In this document: positions 1 through 5,882 of the stretch, piece after piece | How positions within the stretch are numbered: the first letter of the stretch is position 1 | Layout: each line of letters starts with the position of its first letter | NCBI GenBank assembly: GCA_019422005.1 | Contig: JAHZEF010000039.1 | Location: forward strand, 5,634-13,695 | DNA: 8,062 nucleotides | Reading direction: 5' to 3' | Source: Clostridiales bacterium | GTDB lineage: Bacteria; Bacillota; Clostridia; Oscillospirales; Oscillospiraceae | Program-made: the position numbers and the translations under genes | The notes under the pieces: model-generated | What the model saw: only the letters and a program-made list of their open reading frames with translations | Databases searched by the model: none | What the model was told of the DNA's origin: nothing

Positions 1-423
1 ATGGCAGACCGAAGCCCCTGCGGCCGCGGCCGCCAGCGTCGCTCCGCCGGTATAGGCAAACAGGTTCAGCACCTGGAGCGGGCGTCCCGCCCCTGCAATC
101 TGTTCCTGAATGAAGTCCCAGTTTGCCGCCTGCTCGGGAAAAACGCCCGTATGCTTGAAATTCATCGGCTTCACATTGAACGTCAGCGATCCATAGTGGA
201 TCTGCCACCGTTCCGGCAGGCGATGGGCCGACCACTGGCCGCCGCCGCTGGCGCTGCGGGCGTACCGGGCGTCGTAGCCGCGCCAGAGCGGATTCCTCTT
301 CTGCGTCGACCAAATCACCTGCGGATCCGGACGGACCAGAATATACCGGCCCCATCGCTCCAGTTCTTCCCCTGCCGAGGTATCAATCACCTCATAGTCT
401 CTCCAGTTTTCAGACTTCCACAT
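1..423 (-). CDS. Class I SAM-dependent methyltransferase, RlmI-like (COG1092), N-terminal 141 residues, truncated by window edge
   Basis: The reading frame begins at the ATG whose complement lies at 421-423 and continues without a stop to base 1. The first 141 residues carry N-terminal features typical of the clostridial COG1092/PF10672 methyltransferases: an ERWGRYILVRPDPQVIW segment (residues 22-38), a KHTGVFPEQAANWD segment (90-103), and the start of the Rossmann SAM-binding motif I, VLNLFAYTGGATLAAAAAGA (118-137). Characterised relatives such as RlmI methylate cytosine in 23S rRNA; the exact target here cannot be told, because the catalytic C-terminal part lies outside the window. The only in-frame alternative between this ATG and the preceding in-frame stop is a CTG, so the start is well fixed, although its ribosome binding site (GGCGGGA, six bases upstream) is mediocre. 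It lies 26 bases after the PBP stop on the same strand with no terminator between, so co-transcription with the PBP gene is likely. Confidence 0.85.
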   Translation of the reverse strand, partial: MWKSENWRDYEVIDTSAGEELERWGRYILVRPDPQVIWSTQKRNPLWRGYDARYARSASGGGQWSAHRLPERWQIHYGSLTFNVKPMNFKHTGVFPEQAANWDFIQEQIAGAGRPLQVLNLFAYTGGATLAAAAAGASVCH

Positions 424-449
424 CGGGTGTCCCGCCCCATTTCCTTTTT

Positions 450-3035
450 TCAGTCATCCGGAATTTCGCCCCGGTCCGACGGATCCTCATATCCCGGATC
501 CTGCGGAGGCTCCCCCGTGCCGGAATCCGGGCCCCCGGGCTGATCCGGATCCGCGGATCCGTCGGGATCCTCCGGCCAGTCCGGGATTTCCAGATCGCCG
601 ACGCCGTTGGGATCCCCCTCCTCCGGAGGCTTCACACTCTCTTCCGTATGTTCCGTGCATACATCCCCGATGGAAACTCCATCCGGGCTGACCGCCGGAT
701 AATATCCGGACGGCACGGAATTGCCGTTATAATATACATACTTCTGATCCACCACCGTGACGCCGGACACCGGGAACGCCCGCATCAGCTTCAGCAGGCC
801 GACCTGATGCGTCCCGTTCCCCTCCGCCTGTGCACAGTACTCATTGGCCACATGCTCCGTGGCGTCGCAGACGTCCACCAGCGTGTGCACGTTGCAGTAT
901 TCCGTCGGCGCATCCTCCAGCGCCAGCAGCCCGCTGACCACACAGTTGCCGCGCGGGTCGGCACGGCACGCGCTGGTAGCCAGGAGCCCGCTGTCGCGGC
1001 AATAGGAACACTCCACCACGTCGGTAGGCCTCTGAAAGGACTTGGATTCCAGGCCCTCGTGAATGCTGGCCATCACCTTCTGCCAGAGATATGCAGCCGG
1101 GTTGGTGGAGGACTCCGTCAGGTTGACCTCCTCCGGCACATCATAGCCGCACCACACCGCCGCAGTATAATACGGCGTATACCCGCAGAACCAGCGGTCA
1201 AAATCGCTGGTGGTGGTGCCTGTTTTTCCGGCAACCGCCATATGGTCAATCTGCCCGGGCCGGCCGGTGCCGGTCTCCACGGCGTTCTGCAGCATATAGG
1301 TCATATACCATGCGGCCTTCTGGCTGACGGCGCTGACCGTTTCCTGGGTATTGTCCAGCACGACCTCTTCCCGTCCGTCCACAACCCGGGTCACTTTGGT
1401 ATAGGTCCGGGATTCGCGGAACTGCCCCTGATTGGCGTACGTTGCATAGGCCGTCGCCATATCCTGGATGGTAACGCCGCGGGTCAGGCCTCCGAGCGCC
1501 AGCGGCGCCAGGCTGATATCCGTATAGGTGTCGCCGTTGATCACGGTCTCCTCCACCAGCGTATCCATCCCCATCCGGTCATGGGCAAACTGGTAGCTGT
1601 ATTCCGGCGTCAGATCGGCCAGCACCTTGACGGCCACCGTATTGGTGGAAAGGCCCACCGCCGTACTGATTGTCATCAGGCCGCGGTATGTGTTGTCGGT
1701 ATTCTTGGGCCAGCGCCCCCCGTCAAAGGAATACGGCGTATCGTCGTAGACCGTGGCCGGCGTAATCAGGCCCTTGTCCAGCGCGGGCCCGTAAACCGTG
1801 ATCGGCTTGATGGTGGAGCCCGGGGACAGCAGCGACTGCGTCGCGCGGTTGAGCGTCAGGCTTCCGGTTTTCTCCCCGACGCCGCCGGCCACCGCCACCA
1901 TGTCGCCGGTGGCATTGTCAATGATCGCGATGCCGGACTGCAGCTGCTGGCTGCTGTCGGTCTTCGGTATATTCTCCAGGTTCTCATAGACGGCGTCCAC
2001 CTTCGCCTGAATATCGGGATTCAGCGTACAGTAAATGGAATAGCCGCCGGATTTGACCATCTGCTCCGCGATTTTTTCGCTGTAGCCAAACGCCTCGCAC
2101 AGATCTGCAGTCACATCGCGGATCACCTGATCCACAAAATAGGAATAATACTCGCTGTCGTCTTCGTCCTGGCCGCTTGTATTGCTGAACACCATGGTCT
2201 GGGCCACCGCGTCCTGATACGCTTCCTCCGTCAGGATATATCCCTGATCGTACATCTCCCGCAGAATGGTCAGCTGCCGCTCCCGGTTCTTCTCCGGATT
2301 GATATACGGGTCATAGATCGACGGGTTGTTGGTAATGCCGATCAGGCTGGCGCACTCCGCAGTCGTCAGTTCTGAAACGTCCTTGCCGAAATACACCCGC
2401 GCGGCGCTCTGAACGCCGTAGCAGCCCTCGCCCAAATAAATCGTGTTGAGGTACCATGTCAGGATCTCTTCCTTGGAGTGATGCTTCTCAAACTCCAGCG
2501 CCCGGAAAATTTCCACCAGCTTTCTGCGCACCGTCACCTCATCCTCTTCCGTGAGGTTTTTGATCAGCTGCTGCGTCAGGGTGGACGCGCCGTAGGTGGA
2601 GTCCCCGCCCACAAACATATTGAGGCTTGCCTTGGCAGTCCGCAGCCAGTCCACGCCCTGATGCTCGTAAAAGCGCTTATCCTCAATGGCAATGCAGGCA
2701 TGAATCAGATCCTTGGGAATTTTGTCATACGTCACCCAGGTGCGGTTTTCCGTTCCGTACAGCTGCTGCAGCTCCACCGGCTCCCCGGTCTCCGGATCCG
2801 TATAATAAATGACGCTCGTCTGATCCAGCGTAAAATTGTCCAAAGAGAAATCCGTCTGCTTCGACAAATCGCTTTTGACATATCTGGCAAACAGGCATGC
2901 GAAAACCAGCGCAGTCAATACGCCGACCAGCAGAAACGTCCCCAGGATTTTCCCGATCACCGCAAACACCCTGCCCACAACGGCAGCGCCCCTGCCGGCG
3001 GCGGAACGCTGCTTTTTTTCCGGACTGCGTCCCAT
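450..3035 (-). CDS. Bifunctional class A penicillin-binding protein (PBP1A type; glycosyltransferase plus transpeptidase)
   Basis: This 861-residue protein polymerises lipid II into glycan strands and cross-links the stem peptides on the outer face of the membrane. A basic cytoplasmic N-terminus is followed by one membrane segment (about residues 25-49). The GT51 domain shows motif 1 with the catalytic Glu (AIEDKRFYEHQGVD, E118), motif 2 GASTLTQQLIKN (149-160) and motif 3 around RRKLVEIFRALEFE (170-183), with ILTWYLNTIYLGEGCYGVQSAA nearby. The transpeptidase domain has SxxK (S407-TI-K410), SxN (S463-T-N465) and KTGT (604-607). After it comes a region with eight cysteines (676, 679, 690, 698, 714, 723, 734, 793), then an acidic Pro/Asp/Gly tail (about 797-861). 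The start at Met27 of the longest frame is chosen because GGAGG lies eight bases upstream; the longer form would begin at a TTG without a binding site. PBP1A (ponA-like) is the best class name; I cannot tell which class A paralogue it is. Confidence 0.95.
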   Translation of the reverse strand: MGRSPEKKQRSAAGRGAAVVGRVFAVIGKILGTFLLVGVLTALVFACLFARYVKSDLSKQTDFSLDNFTLDQTSVIYYTDPETGEPVELQQLYGTENRTWVTYDKIPKDLIHACIAIEDKRFYEHQGVDWLRTAKASLNMFVGGDSTYGASTLTQQLIKNLTEEDEVTVRRKLVEIFRALEFEKHHSKEEILTWYLNTIYLGEGCYGVQSAARVYFGKDVSELTTAECASLIGITNNPSIYDPYINPEKNRERQLTILREMYDQGYILTEEAYQDAVAQTMVFSNTSGQDEDDSEYYSYFVDQVIRDVTADLCEAFGYSEKIAEQMVKSGGYSIYCTLNPDIQAKVDAVYENLENIPKTDSSQQLQSGIAIIDNATGDMVAVAGGVGEKTGSLTLNRATQSLLSPGSTIKPITVYGPALDKGLITPATVYDDTPYSFDGGRWPKNTDNTYRGLMTISTAVGLSTNTVAVKVLADLTPEYSYQFAHDRMGMDTLVEETVINGDTYTDISLAPLALGGLTRGVTIQDMATAYATYANQGQFRESRTYTKVTRVVDGREEVVLDNTQETVSAVSQKAAWYMTYMLQNAVETGTGRPGQIDHMAVAGKTGTTTSDFDRWFCGYTPYYTAAVWCGYDVPEEVNLTESSTNPAAYLWQKVMASIHEGLESKSFQRPTDVVECSYCRDSGLLATSACRADPRGNCVVSGLLALEDAPTEYCNVHTLVDVCDATEHVANEYCAQAEGNGTHQVGLLKLMRAFPVSGVTVVDQKYVYYNGNSVPSGYYPAVSPDGVSIGDVCTEHTEESVKPPEEGDPNGVGDLEIPDWPEDPDGSADPDQPGGPDSGTGEPPQDPGYEDPSDRGEIPDD

Positions 3036-3141
3036 GGCCAACACCTCCAAAAGTTCCTTGTTTCTATGAAAACCAGACAAAACGGCTGAAAATGATCCCG
3101 TTGCCGAAAGCAATCAGGCACACTGATCCAATATAGAAGTT

Positions 3142-3160
3142 ATTATATCATACTTGTCAA
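3142..3160 (-). promoter_or_regulatory. Candidate sigma-A promoter for the PBP gene (extended -10)
   Basis: On the minus strand, TGATATAAT (complement of 3142-3150) is a perfect extended -10 element, which could work without a good -35. A perfect TTGACA lies at 3155-3160, but only 7 bases from this TATAAT; the alternative -10 TATATT (3130-3135) lies 19 bases from it. Either version starts the transcript about 100 bases upstream of the PBP ATG. Confidence 0.6.
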
Positions 3161-3181
3161 ATTCACCGACGGCAATACTTT
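3154..3181 (+). promoter_or_regulatory. Candidate promoter for the small secreted protein gene
   Basis: TTGTCA (3154-3159) and TACTTT (3176-3181) are separated by 16 bases on the plus strand. The -35 is the complement of the minus-strand TTGACA of the PBP promoter, shifted by one base. Predicted transcription would start near 3188, about 30 bases before the ATG. The -10 match is weak. Confidence 0.4.
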
Positions 3182-3218
3182 TCCGAAGTTTGGGCAAACT
3201 GAATCCGAGGTGACAAGC

Positions 3219-3488
3219 ATGATCAGAAAACATCTGCAGCGTGCGGCGGCGCTGCTGCTGGCAGCCGCGTTGTTCCCGACGGCTTCCGCAGCCGCCCCGG
3301 CCGCCTATACCATGACCCTGCTGAACGGCTGCATCGCCGTGCGGGACAATGCCACCGGCGCCTGGGTTTACCGCTCCGATATCCGGGCCGAGCTGCTCTC
3401 GCAGCGCGACCAGCTGCTGCTGGAGACGGGAATCGCTCTGCAAAATCAGGCAGATTTCACAAGAGCAGTGGAAGATTTTTGTTCCTAG
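3219..3488 (+). CDS. Small secreted protein (89 aa), layout resembling a BofC C-terminal-like domain
   Basis: The N-terminus MIRKHLQR followed by an Ala/Leu-rich stretch and TASAAAPA (about residues 1-28) is a typical Sec signal peptide with signal peptidase I-like cleavage sites (ASA or AAA). The mature part of about 60 residues has the order: YTMTLLNGCIAVRD (an opening beta hairpin with a Gly turn and an IAV strand), a VYRSDIRAELLSQRDQLLLETGIAL stretch and the ending FTRAVEDFCS. This matches, from memory, a family of short exported clostridial proteins related to the C-terminal domain of BofC, usually hypothetical in function; the assignment is inference from pattern. The ATG at 3219 is chosen over the GTG at 3210 because GAGGTGA lies six bases before it. 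It diverges from the PBP gene. A single cysteine lies in the opening strand and one near the C-terminus, so a disulfide is possible. No terminator is seen after it. Confidence 0.75.
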   Translation: MIRKHLQRAAALLLAAALFPTASAAAPAAYTMTLLNGCIAVRDNATGAWVYRSDIRAELLSQRDQLLLETGIALQNQADFTRAVEDFCS

Positions 3489-3515
3489 CGCAGAAAATGA
3501 CTTTCCGTTTTCCTC

Positions 3516-3544
3516 TTGATTTTCTTCTTCCGGCCGATTAAAAT
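3516..3544 (+). promoter_or_regulatory. Sigma-A-type promoter upstream of the DUF1292 gene
   Basis: TTGATT (3516-3521) and TAAAAT (3539-3544) are separated by exactly 17 bases, in a locally AT-rich gap. The predicted transcript starts near 3551, giving a leader of about 25 bases that contains the GGAGG ribosome binding site (3565-3569) six bases before the ATG. Confidence 0.65.
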
Positions 3545-3575
3545 GGTAGCATCAAGAGGACAACGGAGGTCCCCC

Positions 3576-3860
3576 ATGGAGCAGCAATTCGGAGACGACC
3601 TGATTACCATCACCGACGAGGACGGCACAGAGTACGAGCTTGAGGTCCTGGCCAGACTGGAATACGACGGCGCGGATTATCTGGCGCTGACCCCCGCGGA
3701 TGCCCAGGATGCGGAGGAAATGGAAGTCAGTATCCTCAGGGCGGAGGAGGAAGACGGCGAGGAGGTCCTGGTCGCCATTGAAGACGACACGGAGCTGGAA
3801 AACGTCTATCAGGCGCTGATGGATCTGATTTACGAAGACGGCGAATCAGAGCCGCAATAG
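3576..3860 (+). CDS. DUF1292 domain protein, YrzB-like (94 aa)
   Basis: A small, very acidic cytoplasmic protein with no signal peptide or membrane segment. It has the standard DUF1292 order: DDLITITDEDGTEYELEVLARLEYDGADYLALTP at residues 7-40 (a beta-rich fold with an invariant-looking YLAL), then VSILRAEEEDGEEVLVAIEDDTE (51-73) and a final helix ENVYQALMDLIYE. Length and domain boundaries match the family, so it appears intact. The molecular function of DUF1292 proteins is not established; in many Firmicutes the gene sits near ruvX/yqgF and alaS-type genes, a context not seen here. The ATG at 3576 follows GGAGG with ideal spacing; a longer frame upstream would run through the promoter. The 6S RNA begins about 15 bases after its stop codon, so the two may share a transcript. 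Confidence 0.92.
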   Translation: MEQQFGDDLITITDEDGTEYELEVLARLEYDGADYLALTPADAQDAEEMEVSILRAEEEDGEEVLVAIEDDTELENVYQALMDLIYEDGESEPQ

Positions 3861-3875
3861 TACGGGTACTTTTCC

Positions 3876-4078
3876 AGGCTCCCTGCTTGGTGCGTGATGG
3901 GTTCTTTTAAACCCACATCATTGATTCGGGACGCTGTACTTCCCGCGCGGATTGCAGGCCTCCCGTTCCGGGTCCGTCCCGGAATGGAAGTTGGAAGCAG
4001 AGAAACGCAGGAGAGGCGACCCACCTGCCCGAAAGTGCAGGTTATAACTGGATTCACACGGCCAAAGCGGGGACGATG
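3876..4078 (+). ncRNA. ssrS: 6S RNA (SsrS), Firmicute type
   Basis: 6S RNA binds the sigma-A RNA polymerase holoenzyme by mimicking an open promoter. No protein gene explains this roughly 200-base stretch, and it folds as 6S RNA should. A closing stem pairs CCCTGCTTGG (3881-3890) with CCAAAGCGGGG (4062-4072). A large central bubble carries a small hairpin on the 5' side (GGGTT 3899-3903 with AACCC 3910-3914) and one on the 3' side (ACCTGC 4023-4028 with GCAGGT 4037-4042). A perfect seven-pair apical stem joins TTCCGGG (3966-3972) to CCCGGAA (3978-3984). The 3' portion GGCGACCCACCTGC, then GCAGGTTATAA and TTCACACGGC, resembles clostridial 6S sequences as I remember them. An intrinsic terminator follows at once. 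Exact ends are estimated, and I see no clear promoter just upstream, so processing from the DUF1292 transcript is possible. Confidence 0.82.
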
Positions 4079-4108
4079 AAAAACACTGCCGGCAGGCAGT
4101 GTTTTTTT
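4079..4108 (+). terminator. Intrinsic terminator of the 6S RNA transcript
   Basis: ACACTGCC (4083-4090 and flanking A residues) pairs perfectly with GGCAGTGT (4095-4102) across the loop GGCA, extended by an A run pairing with T residues, and is followed by seven T residues ending at 4108. This is a textbook Rho-independent terminator and separates the DUF1292/6S unit from the PpiC genes. Confidence 0.9.
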
Positions 4109-4138
4109 CTGTCCCTGCCTGTAAGGAGTATACCGCAC

Positions 4139-4152
4139 AAATGTAAACATTT
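4139..4152 (+). repeat. Perfect 14-base palindrome AAATGTAAACATTT
   Basis: Arms AAATGT and ACATTT flank a central AA, in the AT-rich gap between the 6S terminator and the first PpiC promoter, 32 bases upstream of its -35 box. The symmetry and position suit a transcription factor site, but I recognise no specific regulator and chance occurrence in AT-rich DNA is possible. Confidence 0.35.
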
Positions 4153-4184
4153 TATGTCTTTCCGGCGCCATTTTCATAAAAACC

Positions 4185-4213
4185 TTGAAAGGCGACGCCG
4201 GATGCCCTATAAT
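4185..4213 (+). promoter_or_regulatory. Strong sigma-A promoter for the first PpiC-type gene
   Basis: TTGAAA (4185-4190) and a perfect TATAAT (4208-4213) are spaced by 17 bases, the best promoter in the window. Transcription would start near 4220, giving a leader of about 50 bases before the ATG at 4269. Confidence 0.85.
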
Positions 4214-4268
4214 AACCACACATTTGTTTTCAAATGCGCCTAAAAATTTGAGAGGATTGATTGTAAGT

Positions 4269-5735
4269 ATGAGCGCTTCTCAGCAAAAGAAAAAACGGCA
4301 GTCGCAGCCTGCCGGCGGACAGACCCCGGCCCGCTCCGGAAGCCGGGCGCCCTGGATTCTCGGCGGGATCGGCGCGGCGCTGCTGGTCGTGCTGGCCATT
4401 TTCTTCGCCATGGTGGGTTCCGGCTTTTTCCAGAAGCATACCACTGCAGCCGCTGCCGGTTCTCACAAGATCTCCCCGGTCATGTACAACTATTTCTTCC
4501 AGGACGCATATTACCAGAGCTACGCCAGTTATGTCACCGACGCCAACACGCCGCTGTCGCAGCAATACTACGATCAGGAGGCCGGCGTGACCTGGGCCGA
4601 CTATCTGCAGGAGCAGGCGGACAGCAGCATTGCCAGAACCTATGCGCTCTATGACGCCGCCGTCGCCGACGGATACGTTCTCAGCGAGGCGGATGCGGCC
4701 GCCGTGGACGCGCAATTGGAAACACTGAGCCAGACCGCCGCCTCCAGCGGCGTCAGCGCATCGGCTTATCTGGCCGGCGCTTACGGCCAGGGTGCCAATA
4801 CGGAGAACTTCCGGGAATATGTGGAACTCCTGCAGCTGACAGGCTCCTATCTGTCCGCGCATGCTGAGTCGCTGGAATATTCCGGGGAGGAAATCCAGGC
4901 TTATTATGAAGCGCATCAGGACACGCTCGACACCGTTTCGTACCGTTCCTTCCTCTGTTCCGTGGAGTCGGATGAAACCGATGAGGACGGCAATCCGGTC
5001 ATCGACGGCAGCGCCTCGGAGGCGATGGCGCGCGAGATGGCGGAGGCCTCGCAGGGCAGTGAGGAAACCTTCTCTTCCCTGGCTTATGACAACGCCTCCG
5101 AAAGCTCCAAATCCTACTACGAGGACGACAGCGCAACCCTGCACAGCAATCAGGCTGTTTCCGAAATCAGTGATTCCCTGCGCAGCTGGCTGACCGACCC
5201 GGCCCGCCAATCCGGGGATACCACCGCACTGGAAGACGAGTCGGGCGGATGGACCGCTGTCCTGTTTCTTGACAACGCCTCCAAATACGATGTGAACGTT
5301 GTGAATGTCCGCCACATCCTCATTCAACCCGCCGGCTCCGAGGAGGCAGCCTCCAGCGCCCAGGCGCTTCTGGACCAGTTCCTGTCGGGCGATCAGACCG
5401 AAGCTTCCTTTGCAGAGTTGGCTAAGGCCAATTCCGCCGACTCCAACGCCGCTGAGGGCGGCCTGTATGAAAATGTCTATCCGGGACAGAATGTCCCCGC
5501 TTTCAACGACTGGTGCTTCGATGCCGCCCGTCAGCCCGGCGATACCGGGATTGTGGAAACGGATTACGGGTATCATGTCATGTACTTTGTCGGAGAGGGC
5601 GGCGTAACTGCCCGTGAGTACCGCACCGTCAGCGCCATGCAGACAGAGGATACCAACGCCTGGGCCGACGGCCTCGCTTCCGCAGTTGCCGTGGAACACA
5701 AGGGCTTCGGCATGCGCTTTACCAAGCTGAAATAA
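4269..5735 (+). CDS. Membrane-anchored PpiC/parvulin-type peptidyl-prolyl isomerase (SurA/PrsA-like), 488 aa
   Basis: Likely an extracytoplasmic foldase for exported proteins. A basic cytoplasmic head (residues 1-27) is followed by one membrane helix (about 28-50) with no lipobox, so it is helix-anchored rather than a PrsA-type lipoprotein. Residues about 60-330 form a SurA-like helical chaperone region. The parvulin domain spans about 345-443: VRHILI (347-352) with active-site His349, the EGGLYENVYPGQNVPAFNDW stretch, and YGYHVMYF (433-440) with the second active-site His436. Both signature histidines are present, so it should be catalytically competent. The ATG at 4269 is the first good start after the promoter; AGAGG lies 13 bases upstream, a rather long spacing. 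The TTG at 4185 is the -35 box and cannot be the start. Its closest visible relative is the next gene downstream. Confidence 0.9.
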   Translation: MSASQQKKKRQSQPAGGQTPARSGSRAPWILGGIGAALLVVLAIFFAMVGSGFFQKHTTAAAAGSHKISPVMYNYFFQDAYYQSYASYVTDANTPLSQQYYDQEAGVTWADYLQEQADSSIARTYALYDAAVADGYVLSEADAAAVDAQLETLSQTAASSGVSASAYLAGAYGQGANTENFREYVELLQLTGSYLSAHAESLEYSGEEIQAYYEAHQDTLDTVSYRSFLCSVESDETDEDGNPVIDGSASEAMAREMAEASQGSEETFSSLAYDNASESSKSYYEDDSATLHSNQAVSEISDSLRSWLTDPARQSGDTTALEDESGGWTAVLFLDNASKYDVNVVNVRHILIQPAGSEEAASSAQALLDQFLSGDQTEASFAELAKANSADSNAAEGGLYENVYPGQNVPAFNDWCFDAARQPGDTGIVETDYGYHVMYFVGEGGVTAREYRTVSAMQTEDTNAWADGLASAVAVEHKGFGMRFTKLK

Positions 5736-5748
5736 CGGACGCATTCCG

Positions 5749-5774
5749 GGCGGCGGACAGGCTTGTCCGCCGCC
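5749..5774 (+). terminator. GC-rich hairpin between the PpiC paralogues, probable weak terminator
   Basis: An uninterrupted 11-base-pair stem joins GGCGGCGGACA (5749-5759) to TGTCCGCCGCC (5764-5774) with loop GGCT. Only four T residues follow, after a seven-base gap, so termination is probably partial. It lies 13 bases after the stop codon of the first paralogue and before the promoter of the second. Confidence 0.6.
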
Positions 5775-5796
5775 GCTTCCGTTTTGCCGCGGCCGC

Positions 5797-5825
5797 TTGC
5801 GTCAGCAGCCGTTTTTCTGTATAAT
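5797..5825 (+). promoter_or_regulatory. Candidate sigma-A promoter for the second PpiC-type gene
   Basis: TTGCGT (5797-5802) and a perfect TATAAT (5820-5825) are spaced by 17 bases. The -35 box matches consensus in only its first three bases. Transcription would start near 5832, about 50 bases before the ATG, so this gene and probably tcdA can be expressed apart from the first paralogue. Confidence 0.65.
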
Positions 5826-5882
5826 AATCCGGAATTGTCGGCGGCAGCCCGCCCATTCCAACACACGAGAGGAAGGATATCC

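Noticed and set aside
1..543. Plus-strand open frame of 180 codons at the left edge
   Set aside because: It is antisense to the methyltransferase and the PBP tail; it has no ribosome binding site and no recognisable motif, whereas the minus-strand frames show clear family signatures.
648..2375. Long plus-strand frame of 575 codons opposite the PBP
   Set aside because: It is the antisense shadow of a GC-rich gene; its His/Arg-rich, low-information composition is typical of an opposite-strand reading.
3036..3113. 26-residue N-terminal extension of the PBP
   Set aside because: It would begin at a TTG with no ribosome binding site, while the ATG at 3035 has GGAGG at good spacing and a typical PBP cytoplasmic head.
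3187..3200. Short palindrome AGTTTGGGCAAACT in the leader of the small secreted protein gene
   Set aside because: Only five or six base pairs with a tiny loop; too weak to support an operator or riboregulator without conservation data.
3894..4079. 61-codon plus-strand frame, and an overlapping minus-strand frame, in the 3.9-4.1 kb region
   Set aside because: The region folds as 6S RNA with a terminator directly after it; the frames lack ribosome binding sites and protein-like composition.
4123..4146. AAGGAG followed 12 bases later by ATG-TAA, a minimal start-stop leader
   Set aside because: It lies upstream of the mapped-looking promoter at 4185-4213 and downstream of the 6S terminator, so it is probably not transcribed; chance occurrence is likely.
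4230..5744. Long minus-strand frame of 504 codons opposite the first PpiC gene
   Set aside because: It is an antisense shadow: the plus strand has a promoter, a membrane helix and a parvulin domain, while this frame has none of these.
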